A stretch of 64,000 nucleotides of DNA from CAWUKT01 sp963923035 (lineage in GTDB: Bacteria; Bacteroidota; Bacteroidia; J057; JADKCL01). The translations under genes were made by a program, and so were the position numbers. The notes under the pieces were generated by a model. It ran no database searches and was not told where the DNA came from. It saw only the letters and a list, made by a program, of their open reading frames with translations. Each line of letters begins with the position of its first letter. The first letter of the stretch is position 1. This document shows positions 42,932 through 51,777 of the stretch, piece after piece. The stretch spans positions 1 to 64,000 of the forward strand of contig CAWUKT010000006.1 in the NCBI GenBank assembly GCA_963923035.1, given 5' to 3'.

Positions 42932-43357
42932 CTAGCTCTCCGGGCTGCGGCGGTCCCACAAATCGGCCAATCCCGAGACATCCATTCCGTCAAAATTCTC
43001 ATTCCATACCTGAAATTCATCCGCCCGGATGGTCAGACGCGCGCCGTCTGAGACGCCTTTGTGCGCACAAAATACTTTCACCCGATCGCCTTCCGCTTTC
43101 CCTTCCATGATTTCGACTTCCAGCCGTTCGATCTGATCGATTTGGTGGATGACCGTACTTTCGTTGCGAAAGGGTTGGAGGGAAAACTCCTTGCAGCCCA
43201 TCAAAGCGGCGAAAAACCCGTTGAAATCCGGGTTTTCGACCTGGGCGAGGGCGGGAAGTTCGACGCGGAACCGCAGGGTTGATTCCTCCTGGCGAATTTC
43301 CCGCAGGATACCACCGCGTAACGCGGTGAACAAAGATGCAATTGTGCTACGTTCCAT
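42932..43357 (-). CDS. Hypothetical protein coupled to the methyltransferase
   Basis: A 141-aa cytosolic protein (RSTIASLFTALRGGILREIR, then FRVELPALAQVENPDFNGFF, ESTVIHQIDQIERLEVEIME). Strand-rich with a late GARLTIRADEFQVWNENFDG. No family recognised. It starts 14 nt after the methyltransferase stop, so it is the second gene of that transcript, and it faces the outer-membrane gene tail to tail across a GGAGAG/CTCTCC hairpin. Confidence 0.75.
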   Translation of the reverse strand: MERSTIASLFTALRGGILREIRQEESTLRFRVELPALAQVENPDFNGFFAALMGCKEFSLQPFRNESTVIHQIDQIERLEVEIMEGKAEGDRVKVFCAHKGVSDGARLTIRADEFQVWNENFDGMDVSGLADLWDRRSPES

Positions 43358-43371
43358 GTTGCAGTTGGCGA

Positions 43372-44094
43372 TCAGGACCCTGCTTCCAGGGTCAACTTGG
43401 CAAAATAATACCCCTCGGCCGCTTCTTCGAGGATTTCCACGGCGTAACCCTGGGCCTCCGCCGATTGTTTCAGCGTCACCGGATCAAGGTACAACCAGTA
43501 ATACGGCTCTCCCTTCATTCCCTGGTACTCCAATTGGTACCACACTTCCCCGAAATATCCACTGTCTTTTCCCCGCAAATCCGCCCCGTCAATGTCCGCG
43601 AACTTGAGGTCGGAGCTGTCGAATAAAATCTGGCCGCCCGGCGCCAGAATGGATTTTGCGTGGTCCAAAAACCGGTCCAATCCTTCCAGATTCCCCACGA
43701 AGCCGATCCCATTCATCATCAATAGAATGGTATCGAACAATTCCCCGTTCAAATCGAAGATATTTCCTTCCCGGGCATCTTCTACGCCCAGTTTTTTCAT
43801 GATTTCGACGGCGTGGGGGGAAATATCAATGGCCGTGACCTCTTTGCCCATCTCGTCCTGGAGAAACAGGGCAATGGCCCCCGCACCGGCTCCGGCATCG
43901 AGGATTCGGCCTTGGGCCTCCATGCAGCCGCGCTCGTCCATGATGCTAAAATCGTCGTAGGTCCGGAAAAACAATTCGGCGGGGTACATGGTAACATCGC
44001 CATCGCTGGTATGCACCCGCACAATGGGCCGTTCTGCGCCTTCAAAATAGTCGCGGAGGGCCAAGCCGAGGGGAAGCCAGGAGGGAAATGCCAT
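43372..44094 (-). CDS. Class I SAM-dependent methyltransferase
   Basis: A 240-aa enzyme. Motif I is GRILDAGAGAGAIALFLQDE, motif II acid in VTAIDISPHAVEIMKKLG, then VEDAREGNIFDLNGELFDTI (motif III/post) and LFDSSDLKFADIDGADLRG. The N-terminal part binds an unknown substrate; the insert GKDSGYFGEVWYQLEYQGMK and WLYLDPVTLKQSAEAQGYAV are at the C-terminus. Substrate cannot be read. It heads a two-gene minus operon. Confidence 0.9.
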   Translation of the reverse strand: MAFPSWLPLGLALRDYFEGAERPIVRVHTSDGDVTMYPAELFFRTYDDFSIMDERGCMEAQGRILDAGAGAGAIALFLQDEMGKEVTAIDISPHAVEIMKKLGVEDAREGNIFDLNGELFDTILLMMNGIGFVGNLEGLDRFLDHAKSILAPGGQILFDSSDLKFADIDGADLRGKDSGYFGEVWYQLEYQGMKGEPYYWLYLDPVTLKQSAEAQGYAVEILEEAAEGYYFAKLTLEAGS

Positions 44095-44164
44095 GCCTCA
44101 AATAACCTGTTTTCCCCCAGAAAGTCCATTCCTTTTCCAGAATATCCACTCCCCCAAAAACGGT

Positions 44165-44195
44165 TTGCCCCGAAACCCAAAAGGCCTCGGGGCAA
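44165..44195 (-). terminator. Inverted repeat after the small membrane gene
   Basis: TTGCCCCGA (44165-44173) pairs exactly with TCGGGGCAA (44187-44195), about 100 nt past the stop of the minus gene at 44296. A broken T-rich tail follows, so it may be a terminator. Confidence 0.5.
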
Positions 44196-44295
44196 GAACC
44201 GCTAAGTTCAGACAGGAAGTGAAGTCGGAAATTCCGACACCATTATCCACCCCCATAACGGAGTAGCATCGAATGGTTACAGGAAAAAATATTTT

Positions 44296-44610
44296 TTATG
44301 CGAAAAAGATCAGCTGATCCAGCATGGAAGTCCAGCCTTCTTCGACCGGGACGAGGTGCTTGAATTCACGCATCAGGATGAAGCCGGCGACACTCACAAT
44401 GATCGTCAGGACGGCGCCCCAGAGAAAGGCCCGCATGATGTCCATTTTCTTGTCCACGTAAAATCCTCCGAGCCCGAGCAGATTGAAGACCGCCTGGATA
44501 CTGGTAAACAGGGGGATCAATTCGGGACGGTTGGCGACGAAAACGAAGAAGAGACCGATTACCAGGAAAAGGGTGAGGTTGATGGTCAGGACGATGGAGA
44601 AAGGCTTCAT
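44296..44610 (-). CDS. Small three-helix membrane protein
   Basis: A 104-aa protein with three hydrophobic segments: FSIVLTINLTLFLVIGLFFV, LIPLFTSIQAVFNLLGLGGF and AFLWGAVLTIIVSVAGFILM. The C-terminus is soluble (HLVPVEEGWTSMLDQ). No family recognised. It lies 37 nt downstream of the next membrane gene and is probably co-transcribed with it. Confidence 0.75.
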   Translation of the reverse strand: MKPFSIVLTINLTLFLVIGLFFVFVANRPELIPLFTSIQAVFNLLGLGGFYVDKKMDIMRAFLWGAVLTIIVSVAGFILMREFKHLVPVEEGWTSMLDQLIFFA

Positions 44611-44647
44611 AAGGTGTGTGCGAAGGGCTTTTGGTGGGAAATAACGC

Positions 44648-45109
44648 TCATTTTCGGACCAGGTTGGACGGTTTCAAGCCGGGATGTTGCGATTGGACCT
44701 TGGCCTTGATCCGGTTCCAACCGCCCCGCCGAAACTGGACGATGAAGGTATCGTCGTCACTGACAACGGGCTTGGAAGGATCGGCGAAAGGAGGCGTTTC
44801 CAATCTACAAACAAACATGAAACGAAAAGAGCGGTATTTGATGATGCCGTAGTTCTGTACTTCTTCCCAGGCAATCTCCTTGCGGGTTTTGGGGGTAATC
44901 CAAACCGCTTGGCTGTCTTCGATGCGGAGACGGCGGAGAAATGCGAGAAAGAGGATGGGGAGCAGAAATAGGAGGGACACGAGGGTCAGGACAATGACGA
45001 TCACATTGAACTCTTGGACGACGCCGTAGAGCAGCATGATCGTGAGAAACAACAGCGGCACCAGAACCAGTGCCACAATCGGTCGGTTAAAAGTATAGAC
45101 CTTGGCCAT
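44648..45109 (-). CDS. Membrane protein with PH-like soluble part
   Basis: A 153-aa protein with two N-terminal membrane helices (IVALVLVPLLFLTIMLLYGV, VIVIVLTLVSLLFLLPILFL) followed by a basic, strand-rich domain: VWITPKTRKEIAWEEVQNYG, IIKYRSFRFMFVCRLE, DDTFIVQFRRGGWNRIKAKV. The last part resembles bacterial PH-like domains (bPH). No function assigned. Confidence 0.72.
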   Translation of the reverse strand: MAKVYTFNRPIVALVLVPLLFLTIMLLYGVVQEFNVIVIVLTLVSLLFLLPILFLAFLRRLRIEDSQAVWITPKTRKEIAWEEVQNYGIIKYRSFRFMFVCRLETPPFADPSKPVVSDDDTFIVQFRRGGWNRIKAKVQSQHPGLKPSNLVRK

Positions 45110-45182
45110 CCCGGCAAATATACACCCCTTTCCATTTATTCCCTGCGCCCAATTAGCTTAACCAACCCCAACCAGATTTTTA

Positions 45183-46268
45183 TCATTCTTCCTCTCCCTC
45201 AAAGTCGAATTCCAATTGGCCGGAGCGGTTCTCACGCGGCGCTCCCTCGAAGTTCGAGACGCCGACCCCGATCAGACGCACCGCCCGTCGGCCGGCGTCT
45301 GTCTTGCGGAGCATCTCCTTGCAGCTCACTGCAATCGGGCGCGACTCACGGATATAATCCCCGTTCGATTGGCTCCGCGTAATGATCTGGAAGTCCGCGT
45401 ATTTCACCTTGAGGTGAACCGTCCGGCCGTAGAGCCCCTTGGGCTCCAGGCGCCCCATGAGCACCTCCGCCAGCCGCTCAATATGCGCGTCGAGCTCCGC
45501 GAGGTCGGTGACGTCATCCCGGAAGGTATCTTCCACGCTGGCGCTCTTGCGGGGGCGGTCCGGCCGTACCGGCCGGTCATCCTTTCCGTTGGCCACGCGG
45601 TGGTAAAAGCGGCCCATTTTCCCAAACCGCTTCGACAAAATCCTCGGATCGACAGTACGTAAATCCGCGCCATTGTGAATGCCCATGCGCCGCATCTTTT
45701 CGGCGGTCTTTTCCCCGATCCCATGGAACCGTTCGATGGACAATTGGTCGATGAACTGCTGGGCGGATTCCTGGGGGATGAAACTCAGGCCGTCGGGCTT
45801 GCGGTAATCCGAAGCCATCTTGGCGAGAAACTTGCAGTAGGAGACCCCGGCAGAGGCGGTAAGACTAATCTCGTCCCGGATTTCCTGTTTGATGAGGTGG
45901 GCAATGCGCAGGGCCGAGGGGATGCCTTTTTTGTTTTGGGAGACGTCGAGGTAGGCCTCGTCCAGGGAGAGGGGCTCGATGAGGTCGGTATACCGTTCGA
46001 AGATTTCGCGGATTGAACGCGAGGCGGTCTTGTAGGCGTCGAAGCGGGGGCGGACAAAAATGAGGGAAGGGCACAATTGAATGGCGCGGGCGGAAGGCAT
46101 GGCGGACCGGACGCCGAACCGACGGGCCTCGTAGCTGGCCGTCATGACCACGCCCCGTCCACTCGGACTCCCGCCGACGGCAATGGGCTGCCCCTGCAAT
46201 TCCGGAGAATCCCGCTGCTCCACGCTGGCGTAGAAGGCATCCATATCTATGTGAATGATCTTCCGCAT
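45183..46268 (-). CDS. dinB: DNA polymerase IV
   Basis: A 361-aa Y-family translesion polymerase. Palm motifs are IIHIDMDAFYASVEQRDSPE and YTDLIEPLSLDEAYLDVSQN; the fingers contain VVMTASYEARRFGVRSAMPS; the HhH thumb shows GIGEKTAEKMRRMGIHNGAD. The little-finger domain ends with GVGVSNFEGA and a C-terminal QLEFDFEGEEE, which looks like a beta-clamp-binding peptide (QLEFDF, cf. QLxLF). It should copy past damaged bases. A CCCGGTC/GACCGGG hairpin (46284-46300) lies just upstream of the start. Confidence 0.95.
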   Translation of the reverse strand: MRKIIHIDMDAFYASVEQRDSPELQGQPIAVGGSPSGRGVVMTASYEARRFGVRSAMPSARAIQLCPSLIFVRPRFDAYKTASRSIREIFERYTDLIEPLSLDEAYLDVSQNKKGIPSALRIAHLIKQEIRDEISLTASAGVSYCKFLAKMASDYRKPDGLSFIPQESAQQFIDQLSIERFHGIGEKTAEKMRRMGIHNGADLRTVDPRILSKRFGKMGRFYHRVANGKDDRPVRPDRPRKSASVEDTFRDDVTDLAELDAHIERLAEVLMGRLEPKGLYGRTVHLKVKYADFQIITRSQSNGDYIRESRPIAVSCKEMLRKTDAGRRAVRLIGVGVSNFEGAPRENRSGQLEFDFEGEEE

Positions 46269-46309
46269 GACTCTGCTTCAACTCCCGGTCACCGACCGGG
46301 GTTTCAAAA

Positions 46310-46340
46310 ATAAAAACACCCCGCTGAAAAGCGAGGTGTT
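46310..46340 (-). terminator. Terminator of the OmpA-TPR lipoprotein gene
   Basis: Read on the minus strand ACACCTCGC and GCGGGGTGT form a stem (one mismatch) followed by TTTTTA, about 25 nt after the stop at 46364. Confidence 0.88.
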
Positions 46341-46363
46341 TCGATATCGGGGTCCGTTAGAGA

Positions 46364-48328
46364 TTAACGGAAACGGTCGAATTTGGAGCTTTCCTTGACC
46401 ACGCGGAAGGCGGGGTTGGTGAAGATGCCTTCTTTGTAAGAAGCATCACGGTCAACTGCCATGCCGAGGTACTCAGCCGATTTGCCGGAGAAGCCGCGGT
46501 AAGCGTAGATCAGGGAGAGGTTGAAATAGGGCTCAGCGATGCTGGCGTCCTTGTCAATGGCGGCGAGGAAGTCAGCTTCTGCTTCGGTGACACGCATGGT
46601 CTTGAGCTTGGCAACACCACGGTTGTTCATGTTGGCAGCAGAAGGATCTGCGCCTTCCAGCAGCTCGTCGTACTCGGTGAGGGCACCAGAGATAAATCCA
46701 ATCTTGTCCATCATGACAGCGCGGTTGAACATCAGGCCGGCGTTGTCGGGGTAACGGACGGCGTAGTCGTTGTACTGGTCCATCATCTTGAGGCGCTGCT
46801 CGAGAGAGTAGGTAGAAGCGTACTTGGTTTTGTAGGCCAGGGAAGCCATGGCGTACTGCATGTTGCTGCCGTTCAGGCTGAGGGCCTCGTCGATGTCGTC
46901 GATGGCGCCCATGACATTGTCCTGAGCGAACATGTAGGTAGAACGCATGGCGAAGAGGTTGGCCTTCTTATTGTTGCCGATGAGGATGTCGAGGGTCTTC
47001 TGACCGCCCTTTTCAGACTGGCCATTGTTGGTGCCGTAAGCGCCAATGACCATGGATTCGCTGGCAATCCGAACGAGTTCGTCGGAGATGACCGGCATCT
47101 GAGAGGGGTAGTACTCGACGTACATCTTGTCGGGCTGGTAGTCAAACTTAAAGGTCACGAAGGTGTGACGGGTATTGACGATGACTTCTTCAACGAGGGT
47201 TTCCCAGAACTCGAGCTTCCGCATCTCAGCTTCTTTCTCGTCGTTGGTGCCGGCACCGTTGGCAACGCCGAGGACTTCACCCTGCTGCTGACCGTTGAGG
47301 GCAGAAGCCTTGGTGAGGAGTACAAGACGGTTCCAGTCTTCACCGCGACCGGCGTAGGAGATTTCAATCGTGGAATCGGCGAGGGCAGCTACGAGGTCTT
47401 CGTAAACGGCCTTGGCACGACGCTCGGAGAGCGTCTGGTTGCGGGCTTCGTCGCCACCGAGGGAGGCCCAACCTTCAAGGTTGATGTTTGAAACCTGGTA
47501 GCCGAGGCCCTGGTACTTCTTGATATAATCCTGAATGGCCATCGAGAGTTTCTCTTCGTCGTACTTGACAGAGTTCTCGGGGAAGATCAGGTCGAGGGTT
47601 CCGGTGAAACCACGGTAGCGGTACTTTTCGTCTTCGATGTCGACCTCGGGGAGAGAGATGACAGAGGTGGGGTTGGCCTTGTCCCAGGGCTGGAAGGTAA
47701 CTGCCGGAGGAGTGACCGGGCCAATCGGATTCTCATCGGAATCGCAGAAGACTTTTTTCACATCGCCATTCTTCTTGTAGCGAAGAACAGTAAACTTCAG
47801 CTTGATCTGCTTGCCTTCAATCGCTTTCTCATTGCCGGTGATGGGCATGGAGTATTTGAAGAAGGGTTCTTTGTTGGCTTCGTAGTAATCCCGGTCAATG
47901 GTCAGGGAGCCAATCTGGCCGGAATTGGTTTTTTCCATTCCCTTCAGGTGATCCAAGGATTCGTAGTCGGCAGTGACAATCACAGCGACGCCTTTGTGGA
48001 GGTACTTGTCGTACTCAAGGTCGCCGGCGAAGCGCCAGTTGAGCATGCCATCTTTGATTTCAAATTGGCCGGGTTCCAGGTAGTAATAGCCCAGATCGCT
48101 GTTGTCGTACTCGGCGACAACGAGTTGAGCGGTGTTGCTGTTGGCGCTGATCAGAGCGTCGACTTCTTCCTGGAATTGCTCACAAGTATTCGTAATTTTT
48201 TCGCCCTGGTATTTGGTTTTATTGATCACACCCTCAGGCGTACACGCCGTGAAGAGGAGGGCTAGCATAACGGGAAAAATCAAATACGCGGGGACGGAGC
48301 CCATGAGATTAGTAACGGTTTTCTTCAT
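46364..48328 (-). CDS. OmpA-like/TPR lipoprotein
   Basis: A 654-aa lipoprotein with lipobox MLALLFTACT. Residues about 60-230 are beta-rich and unassigned. An OmpA_C-like peptidoglycan-binding segment is at about 280-330: INLEGWASLGGDEARNQTLS then ERRAKAVYEDLV. The C-terminal 230 residues are TPR-like (FAQDNVMGAIDDIDEALSLN, AVMMDKIGFISGALTEYDEL, ADFLAAIDKDASIAEPYFNL, IYAYRGFSGKSAEYLGMAVD). It likely tethers the outer membrane to peptidoglycan and scaffolds another complex. PorE of the type IX system has related parts in a different order, so a PorE role is not claimed. Confidence 0.82.
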   Translation of the reverse strand: MKKTVTNLMGSVPAYLIFPVMLALLFTACTPEGVINKTKYQGEKITNTCEQFQEEVDALISANSNTAQLVVAEYDNSDLGYYYLEPGQFEIKDGMLNWRFAGDLEYDKYLHKGVAVIVTADYESLDHLKGMEKTNSGQIGSLTIDRDYYEANKEPFFKYSMPITGNEKAIEGKQIKLKFTVLRYKKNGDVKKVFCDSDENPIGPVTPPAVTFQPWDKANPTSVISLPEVDIEDEKYRYRGFTGTLDLIFPENSVKYDEEKLSMAIQDYIKKYQGLGYQVSNINLEGWASLGGDEARNQTLSERRAKAVYEDLVAALADSTIEISYAGRGEDWNRLVLLTKASALNGQQQGEVLGVANGAGTNDEKEAEMRKLEFWETLVEEVIVNTRHTFVTFKFDYQPDKMYVEYYPSQMPVISDELVRIASESMVIGAYGTNNGQSEKGGQKTLDILIGNNKKANLFAMRSTYMFAQDNVMGAIDDIDEALSLNGSNMQYAMASLAYKTKYASTYSLEQRLKMMDQYNDYAVRYPDNAGLMFNRAVMMDKIGFISGALTEYDELLEGADPSAANMNNRGVAKLKTMRVTEAEADFLAAIDKDASIAEPYFNLSLIYAYRGFSGKSAEYLGMAVDRDASYKEGIFTNPAFRVVKESSKFDRFR

Positions 48329-48372
48329 TTTTGTGCTATTGCGATTATCACAACACGACGGTTTTCGAGCGA

Positions 48373-48380
48373 CAAATCTA
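48373..48380 (-). promoter_or_regulatory. -7 box TAGATTTG for the OmpA-TPR gene
   Basis: On the minus strand TAGATTTG matches TAnnTTTG 45 nt before the start at 48328. The -33 region has only a TTTC-like element 22 nt away, so strength is uncertain. Confidence 0.5.
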
Positions 48381-48537
48381 TGAAAAAAATCCGTACAATT
48401 TTGAAATTTTGAGTGTTATTTTTGCGGTTAGACAAGGTTATTTGCCCTATTTTTAGAGGCTGAATGAACTTCCCGAGAGGCGAACTCACCCAGCGGGTAG
48501 AACGACTCCCGGTCCTCAAATCAGGATTGAATTTAGA

Positions 48538-49689
48538 ATGGATATAATTTCTTTAGACTCCAAGCTCCCTACCGTCGGCGAATCGATTTTTTCGGTCATG
48601 TCCGCCCTCGCCCGGGAGCAGCAAGCCCTCAATCTCTCCCAGGGGTTTCCCGACTTCAATTGTGATCCCCTATTGATGACCTTGGTGGAGAAGGCGATGC
48701 GGTCGGGAATGAACCAATATGCCCCTTCCCACGGTCTGCCGGCCCTTCGGGAGCAGATTTCGGCCCTGACCGAGGAGCTCTACGCCGCGACCTACGATCC
48801 GGAATCCGAGGTGACCGTCATGTCAGGTGCGACCGAAGCCCTGCACTGTGCGATCTCCGCCATCGTCAATGAAGGCGACGAAGTACTCATCTTTGAGCCG
48901 GCCTATGACTCCTATGTCCCTGTCATCGAATTGAATGGGGGACAGCCGGTCTATATCCCGCTGGAATTGCCGGAGTACAAAGTCGATTGGGAAATGGTCA
49001 AGAAGCGGGTCAATTCATCGACCCGACTCATTATCTTAAACAGCCCCCACAATCCTACCGGGGCCGTCCTGTCCGCCCAGGACCTCCACGAGCTCGAAAA
49101 GATCGTCGGCAACAACCACATCTTCGTGCTGTCCGATGAGGTCTACGAGCACATGATTTACGACGGCCGCGAACACCAGAGCGTCGCCCGTTACCCCAAA
49201 TTGCGCCCCCACAGCATCATTGTTTCTTCCTTCGGCAAGACCTTTCACACCACCGGCTGGAAAATCGGCTATGCCCTGGCTCCGGCAAACCTCACCAAGG
49301 AACTAAGAAAGATCCACCAGTTCGTGACCTTTTCCACCGCGACTCCTTTCCAGGCCGCCATCGCCGAGTACATGCAGCAGCGCGACCATATCCTCGAGCT
49401 CAAGCATTTCTACCAGGCCAAGCGGGACTTCTTTCGCCAGGCCGTGGACGGCTCCAGATTCAAGGTCATGGACTGTGCCGGCACCTATTTCCAATTGTTG
49501 GATTACAGCGCGATCTCGAAGGAGAAGGACGTCGAGTTTGCCCGCCGCATGACCATCGAAAACAAGATCGCCAGCATACCGGTGAGCGTTTTCTACCACG
49601 GCCACGACGACCACAAGGTATTGCGCTTCTGTTTTGCCAAGGAAAATGAGACGCTGGAACGGGCCGCCGAAATCCTCCATCAGATATAA
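48538..49689 (+). CDS. Methionine-type PLP aminotransferase (YbdL/KAT-like)
   Basis: A 383-aa class I aminotransferase: GESIFSVMSALAREQQALNL, SQGFPDFNCDP, the nucleotide-like YAPSHGLPALREQI, VTVMSGATEALHCAISAIV, IILNSPHNPTGAVLSAQDLH, LSDEVYEHMIYDGREH, and the PLP-lysine motif SSFGKTFHTTGWKIGY. This set (SQGFPDF, GKTFHTTGWK) is typical of methionine aminotransferase YbdL and kynurenine aminotransferase-like enzymes. It probably makes methionine from its keto acid, the last step of methionine salvage. A hairpin follows downstream. Confidence 0.92.
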   Translation: MDIISLDSKLPTVGESIFSVMSALAREQQALNLSQGFPDFNCDPLLMTLVEKAMRSGMNQYAPSHGLPALREQISALTEELYAATYDPESEVTVMSGATEALHCAISAIVNEGDEVLIFEPAYDSYVPVIELNGGQPVYIPLELPEYKVDWEMVKKRVNSSTRLIILNSPHNPTGAVLSAQDLHELEKIVGNNHIFVLSDEVYEHMIYDGREHQSVARYPKLRPHSIIVSSFGKTFHTTGWKIGYALAPANLTKELRKIHQFVTFSTATPFQAAIAEYMQQRDHILELKHFYQAKRDFFRQAVDGSRFKVMDCAGTYFQLLDYSAISKEKDVEFARRMTIENKIASIPVSVFYHGHDDHKVLRFCFAKENETLERAAEILHQI

Positions 49690-49796
49690 AGGTGTCGGGG
49701 AATGAAAAAATGGGGGCAGGAGAACATGAATGGGGACAAATAAAAGACCCTATTCAAATTGTCCCGCCCATTTTCCTTTTCCTCCTCACCAACCCG

Positions 49797-49825
49797 CCTG
49801 CTTCCCGATTCCAATGGGAAGCAGG
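49797..49825. terminator. Perfect 10-bp hairpin downstream of the aminotransferase
   Basis: CCTGCTTCCC (49797-49806) pairs exactly with GGGAAGCAGG (49816-49825). It lies between convergent genes. No strong T-run follows, but its place suits a bidirectional terminator. The rest of 49690-49902 has no gene. Confidence 0.55.
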
Positions 49826-49902
49826 GCAAATTCAGTCATTTTCCCCTTCCATCAGTTGTCCCATTTCCCTTCCTGTTTTCCCGTTCCCATTCCCCAACTC
49901 CG

Positions 49903-50832
49903 CTATTTCCGGATGGCATTGGACAGGGCCCCGACATCATTCTTGGTCAGGTTCTTAGGGCCGATGAGGCTGACGGTATAGACGATCTGGCCGGTCTGAC
50001 TGTTGAACACGTTGATGTGCTTCCTCGATTCGCTCTTCATATAATGGAGGTAGTAGATCGGCTGATCTGAGCCCGTCACCAATTTCCCCAGGTCCTCGTT
50101 GGAAATGATTTCGTAGGGATGGGCGTACTTTTCCATCACCTTGTCCGGGTCCCGGTCCTTCACCTCGTCCCCGAACAGCAGCCCCCGCTTGGTCAGGCAA
50201 TACTCCGGAACATACAGGGTCGCGGTCCGCAGCTTCCTCAGTTCCGCCTCGGGAGCTTTCATCGGCTTCCCCTGCAATTGGTTCTGGACACATTGCAGGG
50301 CGTTTTTGACGTAGGCGAGGTGCCAATTTCGGATTTCGGCCGAGCCATTCAGGTGCTTCATCACCACTTCCCGGTCCGCCGGCCGGCTTCGTCCCGGAGG
50401 AAAGACCACCACTTCCGTATTGAATGTGGGGAAGAGTTGAATCCGCGCGTGCTGGAGCCACTTGGCTCCCTTTTTCTGCCGCAACGTGAGGAAATACTGC
50501 GACCGCTCTTCATCGTCGCGGATATAGCCGATATAATCGACCTGGAGAAAGGAGTAGGACTCCCCGTATTCGTTGCCTGAAAATTCATCGTAGGAGACGA
50601 ACTCCAACTCGGTCAGCGTCCAGGCTTCCCGGAGGGTCTCCTGCATCAGATCGAGATAGGGTTTGTCCCCATCCCGGTACACAAATACCGTTTTGGTTTT
50701 CTTCAAAGTGGGCAATTCAGGGTAGGGGATGCCCTTTTTTGCCTTCTTGGTGAGGGCCCAGGCCACATAGACCTGGGACTTTCCAGCCATGCCGATGGCC
50801 AAAAAAAGTACCAGTAGAATTGTTTTCATCAT
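49903..50832 (-). CDS. Hypothetical secreted protein
   Basis: A 309-aa protein; signal peptide MKTILLVLFLAIGMAGKSQV fixes the start at the MM pair (50832/50829). An open frame extends 420 nt further upstream but has no coding character. The mature chain includes TVFVYRDGDKPYLDLMQETL, SFLQVDYIGYIRDDEERSQY, LFPTFNTEVVVFPPG, and VTGSDQPIYYLHYMKSESRK. It looks like a small alpha/beta periplasmic protein. No family recognised. Confidence 0.8.
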   Translation of the reverse strand: MMKTILLVLFLAIGMAGKSQVYVAWALTKKAKKGIPYPELPTLKKTKTVFVYRDGDKPYLDLMQETLREAWTLTELEFVSYDEFSGNEYGESYSFLQVDYIGYIRDDEERSQYFLTLRQKKGAKWLQHARIQLFPTFNTEVVVFPPGRSRPADREVVMKHLNGSAEIRNWHLAYVKNALQCVQNQLQGKPMKAPEAELRKLRTATLYVPEYCLTKRGLLFGDEVKDRDPDKVMEKYAHPYEIISNEDLGKLVTGSDQPIYYLHYMKSESRKHINVFNSQTGQIVYTVSLIGPKNLTKNDVGALSNAIRK

Positions 50833-50955
50833 GTCGTGGTTATGTACAATAGGTTTAGAAAATGAACTGGCTGGGGGGCGGAATGTTCGGGGGGGAACGG
50901 GAAAACTAGCTCTGATGGGGCCAAACCATGTTTCCCTGGCGCCGGTTTCATGGGT

Positions 50956-51138
50956 ATGCCCCGCCGAACCCAGATCAACGATTACCAGGAAGTGGAAAGC
51001 ACGGATGACCTTGACCGGGTCGTACAGGACAAGCGCACCACCAAGCGTGCCGGCCGCCAGAAGAAACACCGCCGCAATCGCCACTACGTGAAGACCTTGC
51101 TCCGCCACCTGTCCCAGGACCCCGGGGCAGAGGACTGA
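50956..51138 (+). CDS. Small Arg/Lys-rich protein (60 aa)
   Basis: A 60-aa frame (ATG 50956; 50950 also possible) with strongly GC-biased third positions like the neighbouring core genes, which argues for real coding. The product is MPRRTQINDYQEVESTDDLD, then RVVQDKRTTKRAGRQKKHRR, NRHYVKTLLRHLSQDPGAED. The middle is very basic, suggesting binding to nucleic acid or ribosome. It is divergent from the secreted protein gene at 50832. No family recognised. Confidence 0.6.
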   Translation: MPRRTQINDYQEVESTDDLDRVVQDKRTTKRAGRQKKHRRNRHYVKTLLRHLSQDPGAED

Positions 51139-51149
51139 GTTCGGCTTCG

Positions 51150-51640
51150 AGCCGGGTTGTTTCCCCTCCGAGGTCCATTCACTTGTCTCCACCCTCAATT
51201 TTCCTCCATCGATCCTTTGTTTCCCCACCTCCCAGGCGAATTCACCCGCCTTCAACCCTAATTGTATTTGGTTCCGAGGCAGGAGGGGGGACCTCTGACC
51301 TGAATTGGCCCACCTCCGAGCACAATTCTATTTACCTCCAACCATAATTGTATTTGGGTACGAGGTGGGAGGGGGGACCTCGAACCCGAATTGACCCACC
51401 TCCAACCCAAATAGGATTGCCATAAAAATGAAATTCATTGACCTTGGAGGCGAAACAATTGGGGTCCGGGGCGAATGAATTGACCCTGGAGGCGGGGGCC
51501 CCCACCTCGCCGGTGAATGAATTTACCTCCGGGGCGAATTGTATTTGGGTTGGAGGTGGCCCCCCCTACCTCGAAGGCGAATTGTATTTGGGTAAGAGGT
51601 GGGGGGGGGTGCCTCGGAGGTACCCCTTTGGAGCATTGGG
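51150..51640. repeat. Degenerate interspersed inverted-repeat region
   Basis: About 470 nt without a gene are built from variants of a few words: AATTGTATTTGG, GAGGTGG, ACCTCG, CCACCTCC and CGAATT. AATTGTATTTGG recurs near 51,260, 51,347, 51,538 and 51,579, with AATTCTATTT and reverse forms (CCAAATA) between. Several copies make hairpins, such as GGGTACGAGGT...ACCTCGAACCC near 51,356-51,387. Homopolymer runs of G or C (up to about 9) sit in the loops. No CRISPR-like regular spacing. Confidence 0.6.
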
Positions 51641-51777
51641 GGAAATCAACTGACGGGGATGACGAATGGAAGGGGATGGAAAAGAAGTCCGGGGAGCGAA
51701 AACTATCCCGTTCGGTAATATTTGGAGCGGCTTCAAACCATTGTGGCGGGCATTGCTTATATTTGAAAAAATCGAGT

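Noticed and set aside
50833..51255. N-terminal extension of the secreted protein gene ending at 49903
   Set aside because: The signal peptide starts at 50832/50829, and the upstream part is opposite a small gene with better codon bias.
51150..51640. CRISPR array
   Set aside because: Repeat words are short, degenerate, on both strands and irregularly spaced; no cas genes are in the window.
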